A stretch of DNA of 62,387 bases. Source: JBHIET01 sp046760785. GTDB taxonomy: Bacteria > Chloroflexota > Anaerolineae > B4-G1. The notes under the pieces were generated by a model. That model made no database searches and was not told the origin of the DNA. It was given only the letters and a program-made list of their open reading frames with translations. A program made the position numbers and the translations under genes. The stretch is from assembly GCA_046760785.1 (NCBI GenBank), contig JBHIET010000010.1:1-62387 (forward strand). Direction: 5' to 3'. Of the stretch, positions 39,557 to 47,651 are shown one piece after another (the stretch's first letter is position 1; each line of letters starts with the position of its first letter).

Positions 39557-41263
39557 CTATCGGATGGTGTAGACGTTGCGCATCACCTCCCGTGGCGTAG
39601 TGATCCCCTGCTGGACTTTCAGCATCCCGTCGCACCGCATCACCACCATTCCCTCGGCGATCGCCTGTGCCTCGATCTCGTCGGCGCTGGCCCCCTCCAT
39701 CAGCAGGCGACGGATCGCTTCGCTGACAGTAAGGACCTCGAAAACGCCAACGCGCCCCCTGTATCCGGTTTCCGCGCAGAAGTTGCACCCCTGTCCCTGG
39801 TAGAAACGGGCAGGGGTGTTCCCCATCTCGCTCTCGAAGGCCAGCCGCTCATCCGGCGACACATCGGCGAGGACGCGACAGTGATCGCACACTCTCCGTA
39901 CCAACCGCTGAGCCACCACCCCGACCAGCGCCGAGACGATTAGGAACGGCTCCACCCCCAGCTCGATCAGCCGGTGAAGCACGCCGACGGCGTCGTTGGC
40001 GTGGATCGAGGACAGCACCAGGTGGCCGGTGAGGGCGGCCTGCACAGCGATCTCAGCCGTCTCCTGGTCGCGGATCTCTCCCACCAGAATCACATCTGGA
40101 TCCAGCCGCATAATGGCCCGCAGCCCCGTGGCGAAGGTGATGCCCGCCTGCCGGTTAACCTGAATCTGGCTGATGCGCTCGAACTGGTACTCAATGGGGT
40201 CCTCGATGGTCATGATATTGTACTTGTCCCGGTCCAGCCGGTTGATCGTAGCGTAGAGGGTGGTGGTTTTGCCGGCACCGGTGGGACCGGCGACGAGGAT
40301 CATACCGAATGGCAGGGTGTACAGTCGCTCGTAAGCAGCCAGCGCTTCGGGCAGGAAGCCCAGTTCTTCAAGTTCCAGCAGAGATAGCGACTTATCCAGG
40401 ATGCGCAGGACGGCCATTTCCCCCCGGGTCGTGTCGGCAGTGGCCACGCGCACGTCCACCTCACCGTGCTCTCCAAAGAATACGAACTGTCCGTCCTGGG
40501 GCCGGCGTCGCTCGGCGATGTTCATGCCAGCCAGGACTTTGATGCGGCTGATGAGGGGGGCGTGCACAGAGAGAGGAGCTTCCAGCGCATCGTGAAGGAT
40601 ACCATCAGTGCGGTAGCGCACGCGGAGGACGCCATCGTCAGGAGCGATATGCACGTCGGAGGCACGGTCACGGATGGCCTGGCCAAGGATCAGTTCGACG
40701 ACGCGGGCAACCGGATTCTGTGTCACCGCCTCGGCCGTCAGGCGCGGTACCACTTCGGGAGCGGGGACAGGTTCAGGAACCATCTGCTCCAGTTGGCGCT
40801 CGATCTCGCTGCGGGCGCGATAGTAGAGTCCCAGTGCCTCCTGGATGTCGTCCCGCACTCCCAAGGCTGCTCGCACACGCACCCCAGCGCGGATGGAGAG
40901 GTCCTCCAGGGCCTGGATATCGAGGGGGTTCTCCATGACGACAATCAGTTCGTCGTCAATCACGTCCAGGGGGATGGCGTTGTAGCGGCGAGCGATCTCC
41001 TCAGGCACGAGGGCCAGGGCGTGTGGCTGTACGGTGTGGCGCTTGAGTTCAATCAGCGGGAGGTTGAGTTGAAGGCTGAGCGCTATGGCAACATCGTGCG
41101 GGGTGATGGTGCCCTGCGCGATGAGTACATCGGTGACGCTCTGTTCCCCTTGGCGGGCCTGCTGTGCAGCTTCCAGTTGCTCCAGTGTGATCAGCCCAGC
41201 ATCCAGCAGCACCTCGCCAAGATCCCGCCTCGTTGTCGCTTGTCCGGGATCAAGTGGCGTCAT
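39557..41263 (-). CDS. pilB: Type IV pilus assembly ATPase PilB
   Basis: A 568-residue GspE/PilB ATPase powering pilus extension. The N-terminal part has the GspEII_N (MshEN) domain (about 10-150; LGEVLLDAGLITLEQLEAA), which in relatives may bind c-di-GMP. Walker A is GPTGAGKTT, the Asp box IMTIEDPIEYQ, Walker B LDPDVILVGEIRD and the His box TGHLVLSSIHAND. The tetracysteine CDHC...CNFC (about 455-500) is present. The start ATG has AAAGAGG. It is the first structural gene after the response regulator. Confidence 0.94.
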   Translation of the reverse strand: MTPLDPGQATTRRDLGEVLLDAGLITLEQLEAAQQARQGEQSVTDVLIAQGTITPHDVAIALSLQLNLPLIELKRHTVQPHALALVPEEIARRYNAIPLDVIDDELIVVMENPLDIQALEDLSIRAGVRVRAALGVRDDIQEALGLYYRARSEIERQLEQMVPEPVPAPEVVPRLTAEAVTQNPVARVVELILGQAIRDRASDVHIAPDDGVLRVRYRTDGILHDALEAPLSVHAPLISRIKVLAGMNIAERRRPQDGQFVFFGEHGEVDVRVATADTTRGEMAVLRILDKSLSLLELEELGFLPEALAAYERLYTLPFGMILVAGPTGAGKTTTLYATINRLDRDKYNIMTIEDPIEYQFERISQIQVNRQAGITFATGLRAIMRLDPDVILVGEIRDQETAEIAVQAALTGHLVLSSIHANDAVGVLHRLIELGVEPFLIVSALVGVVAQRLVRRVCDHCRVLADVSPDERLAFESEMGNTPARFYQGQGCNFCAETGYRGRVGVFEVLTVSEAIRRLLMEGASADEIEAQAIAEGMVVMRCDGMLKVQQGITTPREVMRNVYTIR

Positions 41264-41289
41264 GTGTCCTCTTTAAGATATGGGCTACG

Positions 41290-42306
41290 TCAAGCCGTCA
41301 GGAGATCGGCCAGCGTCTGGAAGGCTGGGTCATCGGGACCAGCCTCCGCTGGGATCGAGCCCAGTGCCTTCTGGTCGAATTCGGGCACATCTTCCTTAGA
41401 GCCGACAAACACGATGCCGGTCCGGTTCTCCTCCACACCGGCCCGCTGCATCTGCGTGAGCGCCGCGCGTGCTGCCGCCAGCGATGTTCTATCGCTCCGG
41501 GTGACCAGAAGAATCGGGTCACAGTAGTTCGCCGCCTGGCGCAGCACCTGAACTGGGTAGAGAGGTAGGTCAACCAGGATGACTCCGCCCTCCGCCAGCA
41601 GTGCTTCGAGCACTCCTCGCGTGTCCTCGGCAGTGAGTTGCCCTGCTTCCCCTCCGCCTTCCAGGTTGTCCAGAAGGCGCAGCCCGCTGGAGTGTTGGAC
41701 CATCAGACCCGCCAAACGCTCTGTCGTCCCGGGATCGGATAGCGGGACCGGCTCCGGACGGGGCGATACATCCAGCAGGAGGGAGTGTTCGACCGAAAAG
41801 GGACGGAAATCCACGACTGTGGCTTTCTCCCCTCTGCCGACCAGCGCCAGGCCGACGTACACCGTCACTGATGCCTCTTCCCCCCCGCGTGACCCCACCA
41901 GAATCACACCAGTGCCACACGCGGTCGCCTTCTCCGACCTTTCGCTCAGCAGCGAACGGATAGTTTCCAGCAACTCGGCCCGCCTGTAGGGCTTGGTCAG
42001 ATAGGCATTGGCACCGATCTTGGTTGCCGTGTGCTTGTCGGTAGGCTGCGACTTAGACGAGACGACGATCACCGGCACGTCAGCCGTTCGGGGCTCGGCC
42101 CGCAGCCGGTTAAGGACCTCGAAGCCGTCCTGTCCGGGCAACATCAGATCGAGCAGGAGCAGATCGGGAGGGTCAGTTTGGGCCATCTTCAACCCCTGAA
42201 GGCCGTTCGGCGCGACGACGAGTTGGTATCCCTCCGGTTCGAGCGTCAGTTGCACAAGGCGGGCAACCATAGGATCATCATCAATCAACAGGATCGTTGG
42301 TGTCAT
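41290..42306 (-). CDS. Response regulator with degenerate CpaE/MinD-like domain
   Basis: A 338-residue protein. Residues 1-120 form a CheY-like receiver (DDD at 9-11, phospho-acceptor Asp53 in LLLLDLMLPG, Lys in YLTKPYR). Residues about 135-338 have the strand order of a MinD/ParA/CpaE ATPase (GVILVGSRGGEEASV; KATVVDFRP; VILVDLPLYP; ILLVTRSDRTSLAAAR). The P-loop GKT/S signature is absent (GSRGGEEASVTV), so it probably cannot bind ATP normally. CpaE/TadZ proteins place pilus systems at a pole. It is the first gene of the pilus locus, with a GGAGGAG site, and may position or switch the apparatus. Confidence 0.8.
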   Translation of the reverse strand: MTPTILLIDDDPMVARLVQLTLEPEGYQLVVAPNGLQGLKMAQTDPPDLLLLDLMLPGQDGFEVLNRLRAEPRTADVPVIVVSSKSQPTDKHTATKIGANAYLTKPYRRAELLETIRSLLSERSEKATACGTGVILVGSRGGEEASVTVYVGLALVGRGEKATVVDFRPFSVEHSLLLDVSPRPEPVPLSDPGTTERLAGLMVQHSSGLRLLDNLEGGGEAGQLTAEDTRGVLEALLAEGGVILVDLPLYPVQVLRQAANYCDPILLVTRSDRTSLAAARAALTQMQRAGVEENRTGIVFVGSKEDVPEFDQKALGSIPAEAGPDDPAFQTLADLLTA

Positions 42307-42417
42307 ACCATCTCCTCCGGGTCGGACGTCTCATGCGGGTGCCCCAGATGCACCGTCACGATCAATCAAGGAGTGTTTAGAATGCCCCTCGGAGTGCTTC
42401 CCATACAGATTCATCTT

Positions 42418-42446
42418 ATTATACCACGGCCCCCCTGCCCCGTAAA
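42418..42446 (-). promoter_or_regulatory. Promoter of the type IV pilus locus
   Basis: Minus-strand TTTACG (42446-42441) and an extended TGG-TATAAT (TATAAT 42423-42418) have a 17-bp spacer. Transcription from near 42411 gives a leader of about 105 nt before the response regulator. Confidence 0.6.
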
Positions 42447-42548
42447 GCACATGACGGTAGGAAATTAGGGCTATTCGGTTTTGTGGTCCCGTTTGACCTT
42501 GCTCCTGGCCCGCGTCCCTGGGGGCGATCCAATTGCTCTCAAACGCCT

Positions 42549-42577
42549 TTGCTCCTTCTGCCCACCTGCGTTATAAT
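42549..42577 (+). promoter_or_regulatory. Promoter of the pseudouridine synthase-cmk operon
   Basis: TTGCTC (42549-42554) and TATAAT (42572-42577) have a 17-bp spacer. The start codon lies 28 nt downstream with AGGAG at 42592-42596. Confidence 0.65.
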
Positions 42578-42605
42578 ATCGCCAATCCTCCAGGAGCCCA
42601 CGTCT

Positions 42606-43349
42606 ATGGGAGAGCGCTTGCAGAAAATTCTGGCTCGTGCCGGCCACGGTTCCCGCCGCGCTTGCGAGGAACTGATCCGCCAGGGACGGGTAGCGGTTAA
42701 CGGGCAGGTGGCCCAACTGGGCCAGAGGGCAGACCTGGACCGTGATCGCATCACCGTGGATGGGGAGCCAGTGCGGACCGATGTTCCCCGCATCTACATC
42801 GCTCTTCACAAGCCCCGGGGCGTCCTCTCTGACAAAGGAGAGGGCTCGGGTCGCCTGCCCCAAGCGCGGGACCTTGTGCCGGTCCCGGGCCACCTCTACC
42901 CGGTGGGACGGCTTGACCTGCGAAGCGAGGGGCTGATGCTTCTCACCAGCGATGGGGATCTGACTTATCGGCTGACCCACCCCCGGTTTGCCCACGAGAA
43001 GGAGTACCGCGTGCTGGTCGAGGGCGAACCGGACGAGGCGACGCTGAGCAAGTGGCGGCACGGAGTGTTCCTGGATGGCCGGCGGACGGCCCCTGCCGAT
43101 GTCTCCATCCTCCGTCGCGAGAAGGATTACACCTGGCTGCGGGTGGTGTTATGTGAGGGTCGCAAGCGCCAGATTCGACGGGTGGGAGCGATGCTGGGCC
43201 ACCCGGTGCACCGGCTTATCCGCGTGCGCATCGGGCCGCTGCGCCTGGGGAATCTGAAGCCGGGGCAGTGGCGTAGGCTCACCGACGCAGAGGTGAAAGC
43301 CCTGCGGGCAGCGGTGCAGAGATCACGCAGGAGCAAGAAGCAACGCTGA
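42606..43349 (+). CDS. rRNA pseudouridine synthase (RsuA/RluB family)
   Basis: A 247-residue enzyme converting a specific uridine of rRNA to pseudouridine. An S4 RNA-binding domain spans 1-60 (LQKILARAGHGSRRACEELI; GRVAVNGQVA). The catalytic domain contains VGRLDLRSEGLMLLTSDGDL with the catalytic Asp in GRLD, then LTHPRFAHEKEYRVLV and EGRKRQIRRVGAMLGHPV. ATG 42606 is chosen because it starts the S4 domain and follows AGGAG. It overlaps cytidylate kinase. Confidence 0.93.
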   Translation: MGERLQKILARAGHGSRRACEELIRQGRVAVNGQVAQLGQRADLDRDRITVDGEPVRTDVPRIYIALHKPRGVLSDKGEGSGRLPQARDLVPVPGHLYPVGRLDLRSEGLMLLTSDGDLTYRLTHPRFAHEKEYRVLVEGEPDEATLSKWRHGVFLDGRRTAPADVSILRREKDYTWLRVVLCEGRKRQIRRVGAMLGHPVHRLIRVRIGPLRLGNLKPGQWRRLTDAEVKALRAAVQRSRRSKKQR

Positions 43350-44020
43350 AACCACCTACGATTGCGATTGACGGCCCGGCTGCTTCGGGCAAGAGCACCA
43401 TCGGCGAGTTGCTCGCCCGGCGGCTGGGTTATCTCTACTTCGACACCGGCGTGATGTACCGCGCTGTGACCTGGGCGGCGCTTTCGCGGGGCATCCCCAT
43501 TGCGGACGAAGCGGCGGTGACGGCGCTGGCGGAGCGACTTGACATTGACGTCATCCCGCCGACGGTGGACGACGGCCGCCAGTACACCGTGCTGGCCGAT
43601 GGGGTGGACGTGACCTGGGCGATCCGCACGCCGGAGGTGGACGCCAACGTCTCGCCCGTCTCCGCCTACGGGGGCGTGCGGCTGGCGCTCGTCCCGCAGC
43701 AGCGGCGGGTGGCCGCGGGGGGGCCGGTGGTGATGGTGGGGCGCGACATCGGCACCGTCGTCTTGCCCGACGCCGATCTCAAGATTTATCTGGATGCCAG
43801 CGTCGAAGAGCGGGCGCGACGCCGCTGGCGGGAACTGCGGACGCGGGGGGAGGAGGCCGACTACGAAGCGGTGCTGGCCGCGATGCACCGCCGCGATGAG
43901 ATTGATAGCAACCGAGAGGTCTCACCCCTGTGCGCGGCAGAGGACGCCATCGTTGTAGATACGACCAACTTGAGTATCGAGGAGGTGTTGGCGAGGGTGG
44001 AGCGGTTGGTGGAGCAATAG
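43346..44020 (+). CDS. cmk: Cytidylate kinase, probable CTG start
   Basis: A 224-residue CMP/dCMP kinase, phosphorylating CMP with ATP in pyrimidine metabolism. The P-loop reads DGPAASGKST, followed by LARRLGYLYFDTGVMYRAVT, GRDIGTVVLPDADLKIYLDA and the lid ARRRWREL. The first ATG/GTG/TTG in frame (TTG 43409) would cut off the P-loop. The only plausible start at the right place is CTG 43346-43348, which overlaps the TGA of the previous gene exactly as ATGA pairs do elsewhere here, giving MKPPTIAIDGP. AGGAG lies 12 nt upstream. Confidence 0.88.
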   Translation: MKPPTIAIDGPAASGKSTIGELLARRLGYLYFDTGVMYRAVTWAALSRGIPIADEAAVTALAERLDIDVIPPTVDDGRQYTVLADGVDVTWAIRTPEVDANVSPVSAYGGVRLALVPQQRRVAAGGPVVMVGRDIGTVVLPDADLKIYLDASVEERARRRWRELRTRGEEADYEAVLAAMHRRDEIDSNREVSPLCAAEDAIVVDTTNLSIEEVLARVERLVEQ

Positions 44021-44028
44021 AAGGTCTC

Positions 44029-44316
44029 TCAGGGAGATAGCAGGTCGGGAGCCTCCTGCCGCAGCTTCTCAACCAGCCACATTTGGATCAACGTCTGGTA
44101 GGGGATGCCCTTGCGCTCGGCGACCTGCTTGATTGCCTCCAGGTGATCCACCCGCAGGCGTAGCCCTACCGCTTTGCGCGGGGGACGCTTCCTCGTGCGG
44201 GTAACCCGGATGCGCTCCTCGACCTGATCCAGTTTGTCCATGTAGGGTGCAGTGTCGTGGGTGTCGAACCACGTAGCAGCCTCGGCATCGCTCTTGAAAG
44301 ATGGAATCCCAGGCAT
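44029..44316 (-). CDS. CopG-type antitoxin (partner of BrnT-like toxin)
   Basis: A 95-residue protein. The N-terminal part IPSFKSDAEAATWFDTHD matches the CopG_antitoxin family motif. The C-terminal ribbon-helix-helix is visible in VGLRLRVDHLEAIKQVAERK followed by GIPYQTLIQMWL. It should bind and neutralise the upstream toxin and repress the shared promoter. GGAGAAG precedes the ATG, and the start is 2 nt after the toxin stop. Confidence 0.85.
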   Translation of the reverse strand: MPGIPSFKSDAEAATWFDTHDTAPYMDKLDQVEERIRVTRTRKRPPRKAVGLRLRVDHLEAIKQVAERKGIPYQTLIQMWLVEKLRQEAPDLLSP

Positions 44317-44318
44317 CT

Positions 44319-44588
44319 CTACTTTCTTCTCCGTTTCAGCCGTTTTTTCTCGGCCTGGGTAAGATCACGGGCCGCGATGACACGGATGGTATGGTGAGAT
44401 TTCCAGACGAACACAACCAACAGATACCGCCCAGCGTCCGTTTGACCATAAGCCAGGTATTTGTCGTCACGGGTCTTCAGGATAAGCGGGTCGTCGTCCA
44501 GGACCTCTTCGGCTTCGAAAGGCTCGACGCGATGACTGGCGATGTGCTCGACGTTCTCTCCGTCCCACTGAAATGTAGCGGTCTTCAT
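44319..44588 (-). CDS. BrnT-family ribonuclease toxin
   Basis: An 89-residue RelE-fold toxin of the BrnT family, expected to cleave RNA and stop growth. Motifs: TFQWDGENVEHIASHRVEPF, then EEVLDDDPLI, YLAYGQTDAGRYLLVVFV and IRVIAARDLTQAEKKRL. ATG 44588 is favoured because MKTATFQWD is the family start; the longer reading to 44666 would run through the promoter. It is the first gene of the TA operon. Confidence 0.87.
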   Translation of the reverse strand: MKTATFQWDGENVEHIASHRVEPFEAEEVLDDDPLILKTRDDKYLAYGQTDAGRYLLVVFVWKSHHTIRVIAARDLTQAEKKRLKRRRK

Positions 44589-44608
44589 CCATATCCGGTC
44601 TGGTGAGT

Positions 44609-44644
44609 TAGATATAATATATACTTTATCTAGCAGATTGTCAA
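44609..44644 (-). promoter_or_regulatory. TA promoter with overlapping palindrome
   Basis: Minus-strand TTGACA (44644-44639) and TATATT (44621-44616) have a 17-bp spacer. The inverted repeat TAGATA/TATCTA (arms 44632-44627 and 44614-44609) straddles the -10 box, the expected place for the antitoxin to bind for autoregulation. Confidence 0.65.
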
Positions 44645-44774
44645 GTGGAGCGCCGATGAGCGACACTATCCAATCCCTCGCAGACGGTGGTCAGCGGCCT
44701 TCGGCGAACTCGGCGGTTCGAGCCCCCGCCCTCCGGCCGCCCGCCAGGCGTACCCGTTCATCGGGAGGTTTGTG

Positions 44775-46031
44775 ATGGGAGGTAAGATTTCCGCAATTGG
44801 CCCCAACGGCCTGGCCGAGCGGCTGGGCTTGCAGCCGGGGGATGAACTCCTCTCCATCAACGGCCACCCCCTGCGGGACGTGATTGACGTGCGATTCGCC
44901 TCCGCCGAGGAGCGTTTGACGCTGCTGGCGTGCAGAGACGGGCGAGGGTTTATCGTCGAAACCGAGCGGCGCTATGACGAGCCACTGGGCCTGGAGTTTG
45001 CCCATCCTACCTTCGATGGTATCCGCCGCTGCAACAACCGCTGCGAGTTCTGTTTCGTCTCCCAGATGGGACCGGGCCTGCGCCGCTCCCTCTACATCAG
45101 GGACGATGACTACCGGTACTCCTTCCTCTTCGGCAACTACATCACGCTGACCAACCTGGATGAGGCGGACTGGGAGCGCATCGGCAAGCAGCATCTCAGC
45201 CCGCTCTACGTCTCGGTCCACGCCACCGACACCGATCTGCGCCGTCGAATCCTCGGCAACCCTGCTGCCCCCGACGTGGTGGCGCAACTGCGCCGGTTGG
45301 CCGCTATGGAGATCGAGGCGCACACGCAGATCGTAATGCTGCCCGGCCTCAACGATGGTCCCCACCTGGATCGCTCCATCGCTGACCTGGCCGACCTGTA
45401 TCCGGCGGTGCGCTCGGTCAGTGTCGTGCCGGTGGGTCTGACGAAGTACCACCGGGGTGGGTGTCGCGTGCACACGCTGGACGAGATGCGGTCGGTCTTC
45501 GAGCAGGTAACGGGCTGGCAGGCACGGTTGCGAAAGCAACTGGGGGTCAACTTTGTCTATCTCTCTGACGAGTGGTACCTGCGGCTGGGCGAGGATGTCC
45601 CTCCGATGGATGCCTACGATGGGTTGGACTTGACCGAGAACGGGGTGGGATTGGTACACGAGTTCTTAGAGACTGGAGATTGGCGAAGGAAATCTCCAGT
45701 CTCTGATACCCAATCTCTCACTCTAGTGACGGGCACACTTTTCGCGCCGGTGCTGCGGCGGGTGTCGGTGGGGCTTGCCAATGTGGAGGTTGTGCCGGTG
45801 GTCAACCGCTTCTTCGGTGAGACGGTGACGGTGGCGGGGTTGCTGACCGGGCAGGACGTGGTGGAGCAACTGGGTACTCGACGATTGGGTGACTGGGTGA
45901 TTCTTCCACCGGCGATGTTCGGCGGGCCGGAGGGGCAATCGCTGGACGGGATGTGGCCGCAGGAGGTGGGGGAACCGCTGGGGCGGAAGGTGGTGGTGGG
46001 GGGTAACCTCGGATGGGGGAGCGCACGATGA
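44775..46031 (+). CDS. DUF512/PDZ radical-SAM-like Fe-S protein
   Basis: A 418-residue protein. A PDZ-like domain fills about 1-65 (GLAERLGLQPGDELLSINGH). A Cys cluster C86-x3-C90-x2-C93 (CNNRCEFC) resembles radical SAM sites. It is followed by a TIM-barrel-like region (LYVSVHATDTDLRRRILGNP; TQIVMLPGLNDG) and the DUF512 domain (FEQVTGWQ through YLSDEWYL). The family is widespread but its reaction is not established. ATG 44775 has GGGAGG 6 nt upstream. A perfect 14-bp inverted repeat at 45668-45704 adds about 15 residues (LETGDWRRKSPVSDT) in frame between DUF512 and the C-terminal domain. Confidence 0.85.
   Translation: MGGKISAIGPNGLAERLGLQPGDELLSINGHPLRDVIDVRFASAEERLTLLACRDGRGFIVETERRYDEPLGLEFAHPTFDGIRRCNNRCEFCFVSQMGPGLRRSLYIRDDDYRYSFLFGNYITLTNLDEADWERIGKQHLSPLYVSVHATDTDLRRRILGNPAAPDVVAQLRRLAAMEIEAHTQIVMLPGLNDGPHLDRSIADLADLYPAVRSVSVVPVGLTKYHRGGCRVHTLDEMRSVFEQVTGWQARLRKQLGVNFVYLSDEWYLRLGEDVPPMDAYDGLDLTENGVGLVHEFLETGDWRRKSPVSDTQSLTLVTGTLFAPVLRRVSVGLANVEVVPVVNRFFGETVTVAGLLTGQDVVEQLGTRRLGDWVILPPAMFGGPEGQSLDGMWPQEVGEPLGRKVVVGGNLGWGSAR
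45668..45704. repeat. In-frame hairpin repeat inside the DUF512 gene
   Basis: AGAGACTGGAGATT (45668-45681) and AATCTCCAGTCTCT (45691-45704) form a 14-bp perfect inverted repeat with a 9-nt loop, followed by a further AATCTCT. It keeps the frame and adds a polar segment not expected in the family. Confidence 0.8.
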
Positions 46032-46054
46032 TGGAAGAAATGCACGCTGGGTGA

Positions 46055-46083
46055 TTGGCCTTCGCTTGTGAAATGGGTATAAT
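46055..46083 (+). promoter_or_regulatory. Promoter upstream of the 108-residue hypothetical protein
   Basis: TTGGCC (46055-46060) and TATAAT (46078-46083) have a 17-bp spacer. It would drive the small protein, the flavin reductase and possibly the transporter. Confidence 0.6.
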
Positions 46084-46171
46084 CTAGGCCGTCCGCGCGA
46101 TGCATGTGGGGGCACGGAAAGCAATGTGAAGGAACTGCTGCGATTGGGAGGCGAACGGGCGTAAGTTACAA

Positions 46172-46498
46172 ATGGACGAGGCAAAACTAAAAGCTCTACT
46201 CGAAGAAGCAACAACGCACTGTTACGACGACGAGGAAGCATTCTGGGGGATGTTCTGCACCCTGCAGATGCGGCTCTCCTTTCCGCTCCAGGCCAGCGTG
46301 GGGGGCGAGACCGCGACGCTCGTGGGGGTGGATGAGCCGAGTAGCGGCCTGGAACAGGGCGTGATGGTCCGCATCCAAAAGGAGGGGCAGGAAAAGACCG
46401 TCGCCCTCACGGACCTGGAACCCGTAGACCCCGACCCGGCGAGCGGTGAATGGCTGGCGGTCTACCGATATTGGCTGAGGAAGGCAAGGCGCGGATGA
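46172..46498 (+). CDS. Conserved small hypothetical protein
   Basis: A 108-residue acidic protein with a helical start (MDEAKLKALLEEATTHCYDD), a middle EEAFWGMFCTLQMRLSFPL, and beta-strand-rich remainder (ATLVGVDEPSSGLEQGVMVR; KTVALTDLEPVDPD), ending in a helix (WLAVYRYWLRKA). It looks like a small globular domain conserved in other bacteria, but I do not know a function. The stop overlaps the start of the flavin reductase (ATGA). The Shine-Dalgarno site (GGGAGG) is unusually far from the ATG. Confidence 0.65.
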   Translation: MDEAKLKALLEEATTHCYDDEEAFWGMFCTLQMRLSFPLQASVGGETATLVGVDEPSSGLEQGVMVRIQKEGQEKTVALTDLEPVDPDPASGEWLAVYRYWLRKARRG

Positions 46499-47613
46499 AC
46501 AGAGAGGTGAGCTTGCTCTTTACACCGGGAAGTATCGGCACCCTGGCCTTGCCCAACCGGTTGGTCCGCTCCGCTACGGCCGAGCGCATGGCGGACGATG
46601 ACGGACGGCCCAGGCCGCAGCTCGAGGCACTCTACCGGGAACTGGCCAGGGGCGGGGTGGGGTTGATCATCACCGGGCATACGTACGTGCACCCCTCCGG
46701 TAAGGCGCATCCCGAGATGACCGGCATCCATTCCGACGAGCTGATCCCCGATCTGGCCAGATTGGCCGACGCGGTCCACCGGGAGGGCGGCCGGGTCGCG
46801 GTGCAGATCAACCACGGGGGGATGCAGTGCAGCCGGGAGACCGTGGCCGAGACGATGGCCCCCTCGGCTGTGGACGCGCCCTTCTTGAGCCGGCTCCCGC
46901 GCGAGATGACCGCCGACGAGATCGAACTCATCATCCAGGCTTATGGGCAGGCCGCCCGGAGAGCGCGGGAGGCCGGCTTCGACGGCGTCCAGATTCACGG
47001 CGCCCACGGCTACCTGATCGGCCAGTTCCTCTCCCCCTTCGTCAACCGGCGTAGCGACGAATGGGGCGGTGATCTGGACGGGCGGATGCGCTTTTTGCGA
47101 GCCGTCTGCCAGGTCGTGCGGGAGCAAGTCGGCCCTGACTTACCTGTGTTCATCAAGCTCGGCATGATGGACGGCGGCGTCGAGGGTGGCCTGACTCTCG
47201 AGGAAGGGGTTCAGGTGGTGGCGGCGCTGGAGGAGATGGGGCTGGACGGGGTGGAGATCAGCGGGGGGATTGGAGGGGCCCAGAGTTCGAGCGTTCGTAC
47301 GGGGATTCGTTCTGAGGAAGACGAGGCGTACTTCCGCCCGCTGGTCCAGGAGGCACGGCCGGCCACCCGGCTCCCCATCATCCTGGTCGGTGGCTTCCGC
47401 TCCCGGCGCGTGATGGAAGAGGTGCTGGCCTCCGGTGACGCCGACTTTATCTCCCTATGTCGCCCCCTCATCTGCGAGCCGGATTTCCCCAACCGGCTAC
47501 GTGCGGGCTTGCAGGAGCGGGCCGCCTGCATCTCGGCCAATCGTTGCTGGGCCGAGGGGCCGGGTGAGGGCATCGCTTGCAAGTGCCCCATCGAAAGGGT
47601 GGGCGCAGCTTGA
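46495..47613 (+). CDS. NADH:flavin oxidoreductase (old yellow enzyme family)
   Basis: A 372-residue FMN TIM-barrel reductase, probably reducing activated double bonds of enones or dienoyl-type substrates. Marks: LFTPGSIGTLALPNRLVRSA, GGVGLIITGHTYV, VQINHGG, FDGVQIHGAHGYLIGQFLSP, SPFVNRRSDEWGGDLDGRMR and GGFRSRRVMEEVL. Start ATG 46495 overlaps the preceding stop. A C-terminal Cys group (CISANRCWAEGPGEGIACKC) resembles that of short clostridial-type OYE relatives but lacks the full Fe-S plus pyridine-nucleotide domains of the 2,4-dienoyl-CoA reductase type. The transporter follows 38 nt later. Confidence 0.88.
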   Translation: MNREVSLLFTPGSIGTLALPNRLVRSATAERMADDDGRPRPQLEALYRELARGGVGLIITGHTYVHPSGKAHPEMTGIHSDELIPDLARLADAVHREGGRVAVQINHGGMQCSRETVAETMAPSAVDAPFLSRLPREMTADEIELIIQAYGQAARRAREAGFDGVQIHGAHGYLIGQFLSPFVNRRSDEWGGDLDGRMRFLRAVCQVVREQVGPDLPVFIKLGMMDGGVEGGLTLEEGVQVVAALEEMGLDGVEISGGIGGAQSSSVRTGIRSEEDEAYFRPLVQEARPATRLPIILVGGFRSRRVMEEVLASGDADFISLCRPLICEPDFPNRLRAGLQERAACISANRCWAEGPGEGIACKCPIERVGAA

Positions 47614-47651
47614 GCAGGTGCCTGCCATCCCGATAGCGAAAGGAGGCAGGG

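Noticed and set aside
44690..44760. tRNA-like text with GGCGGTTCGAGCCCCCGCC resembling a T-arm
   Set aside because: The stem does not pair properly around the 7-nt loop, and I cannot build an acceptor stem, D-arm or anticodon arm. It may be a tRNA remnant but is not supported.
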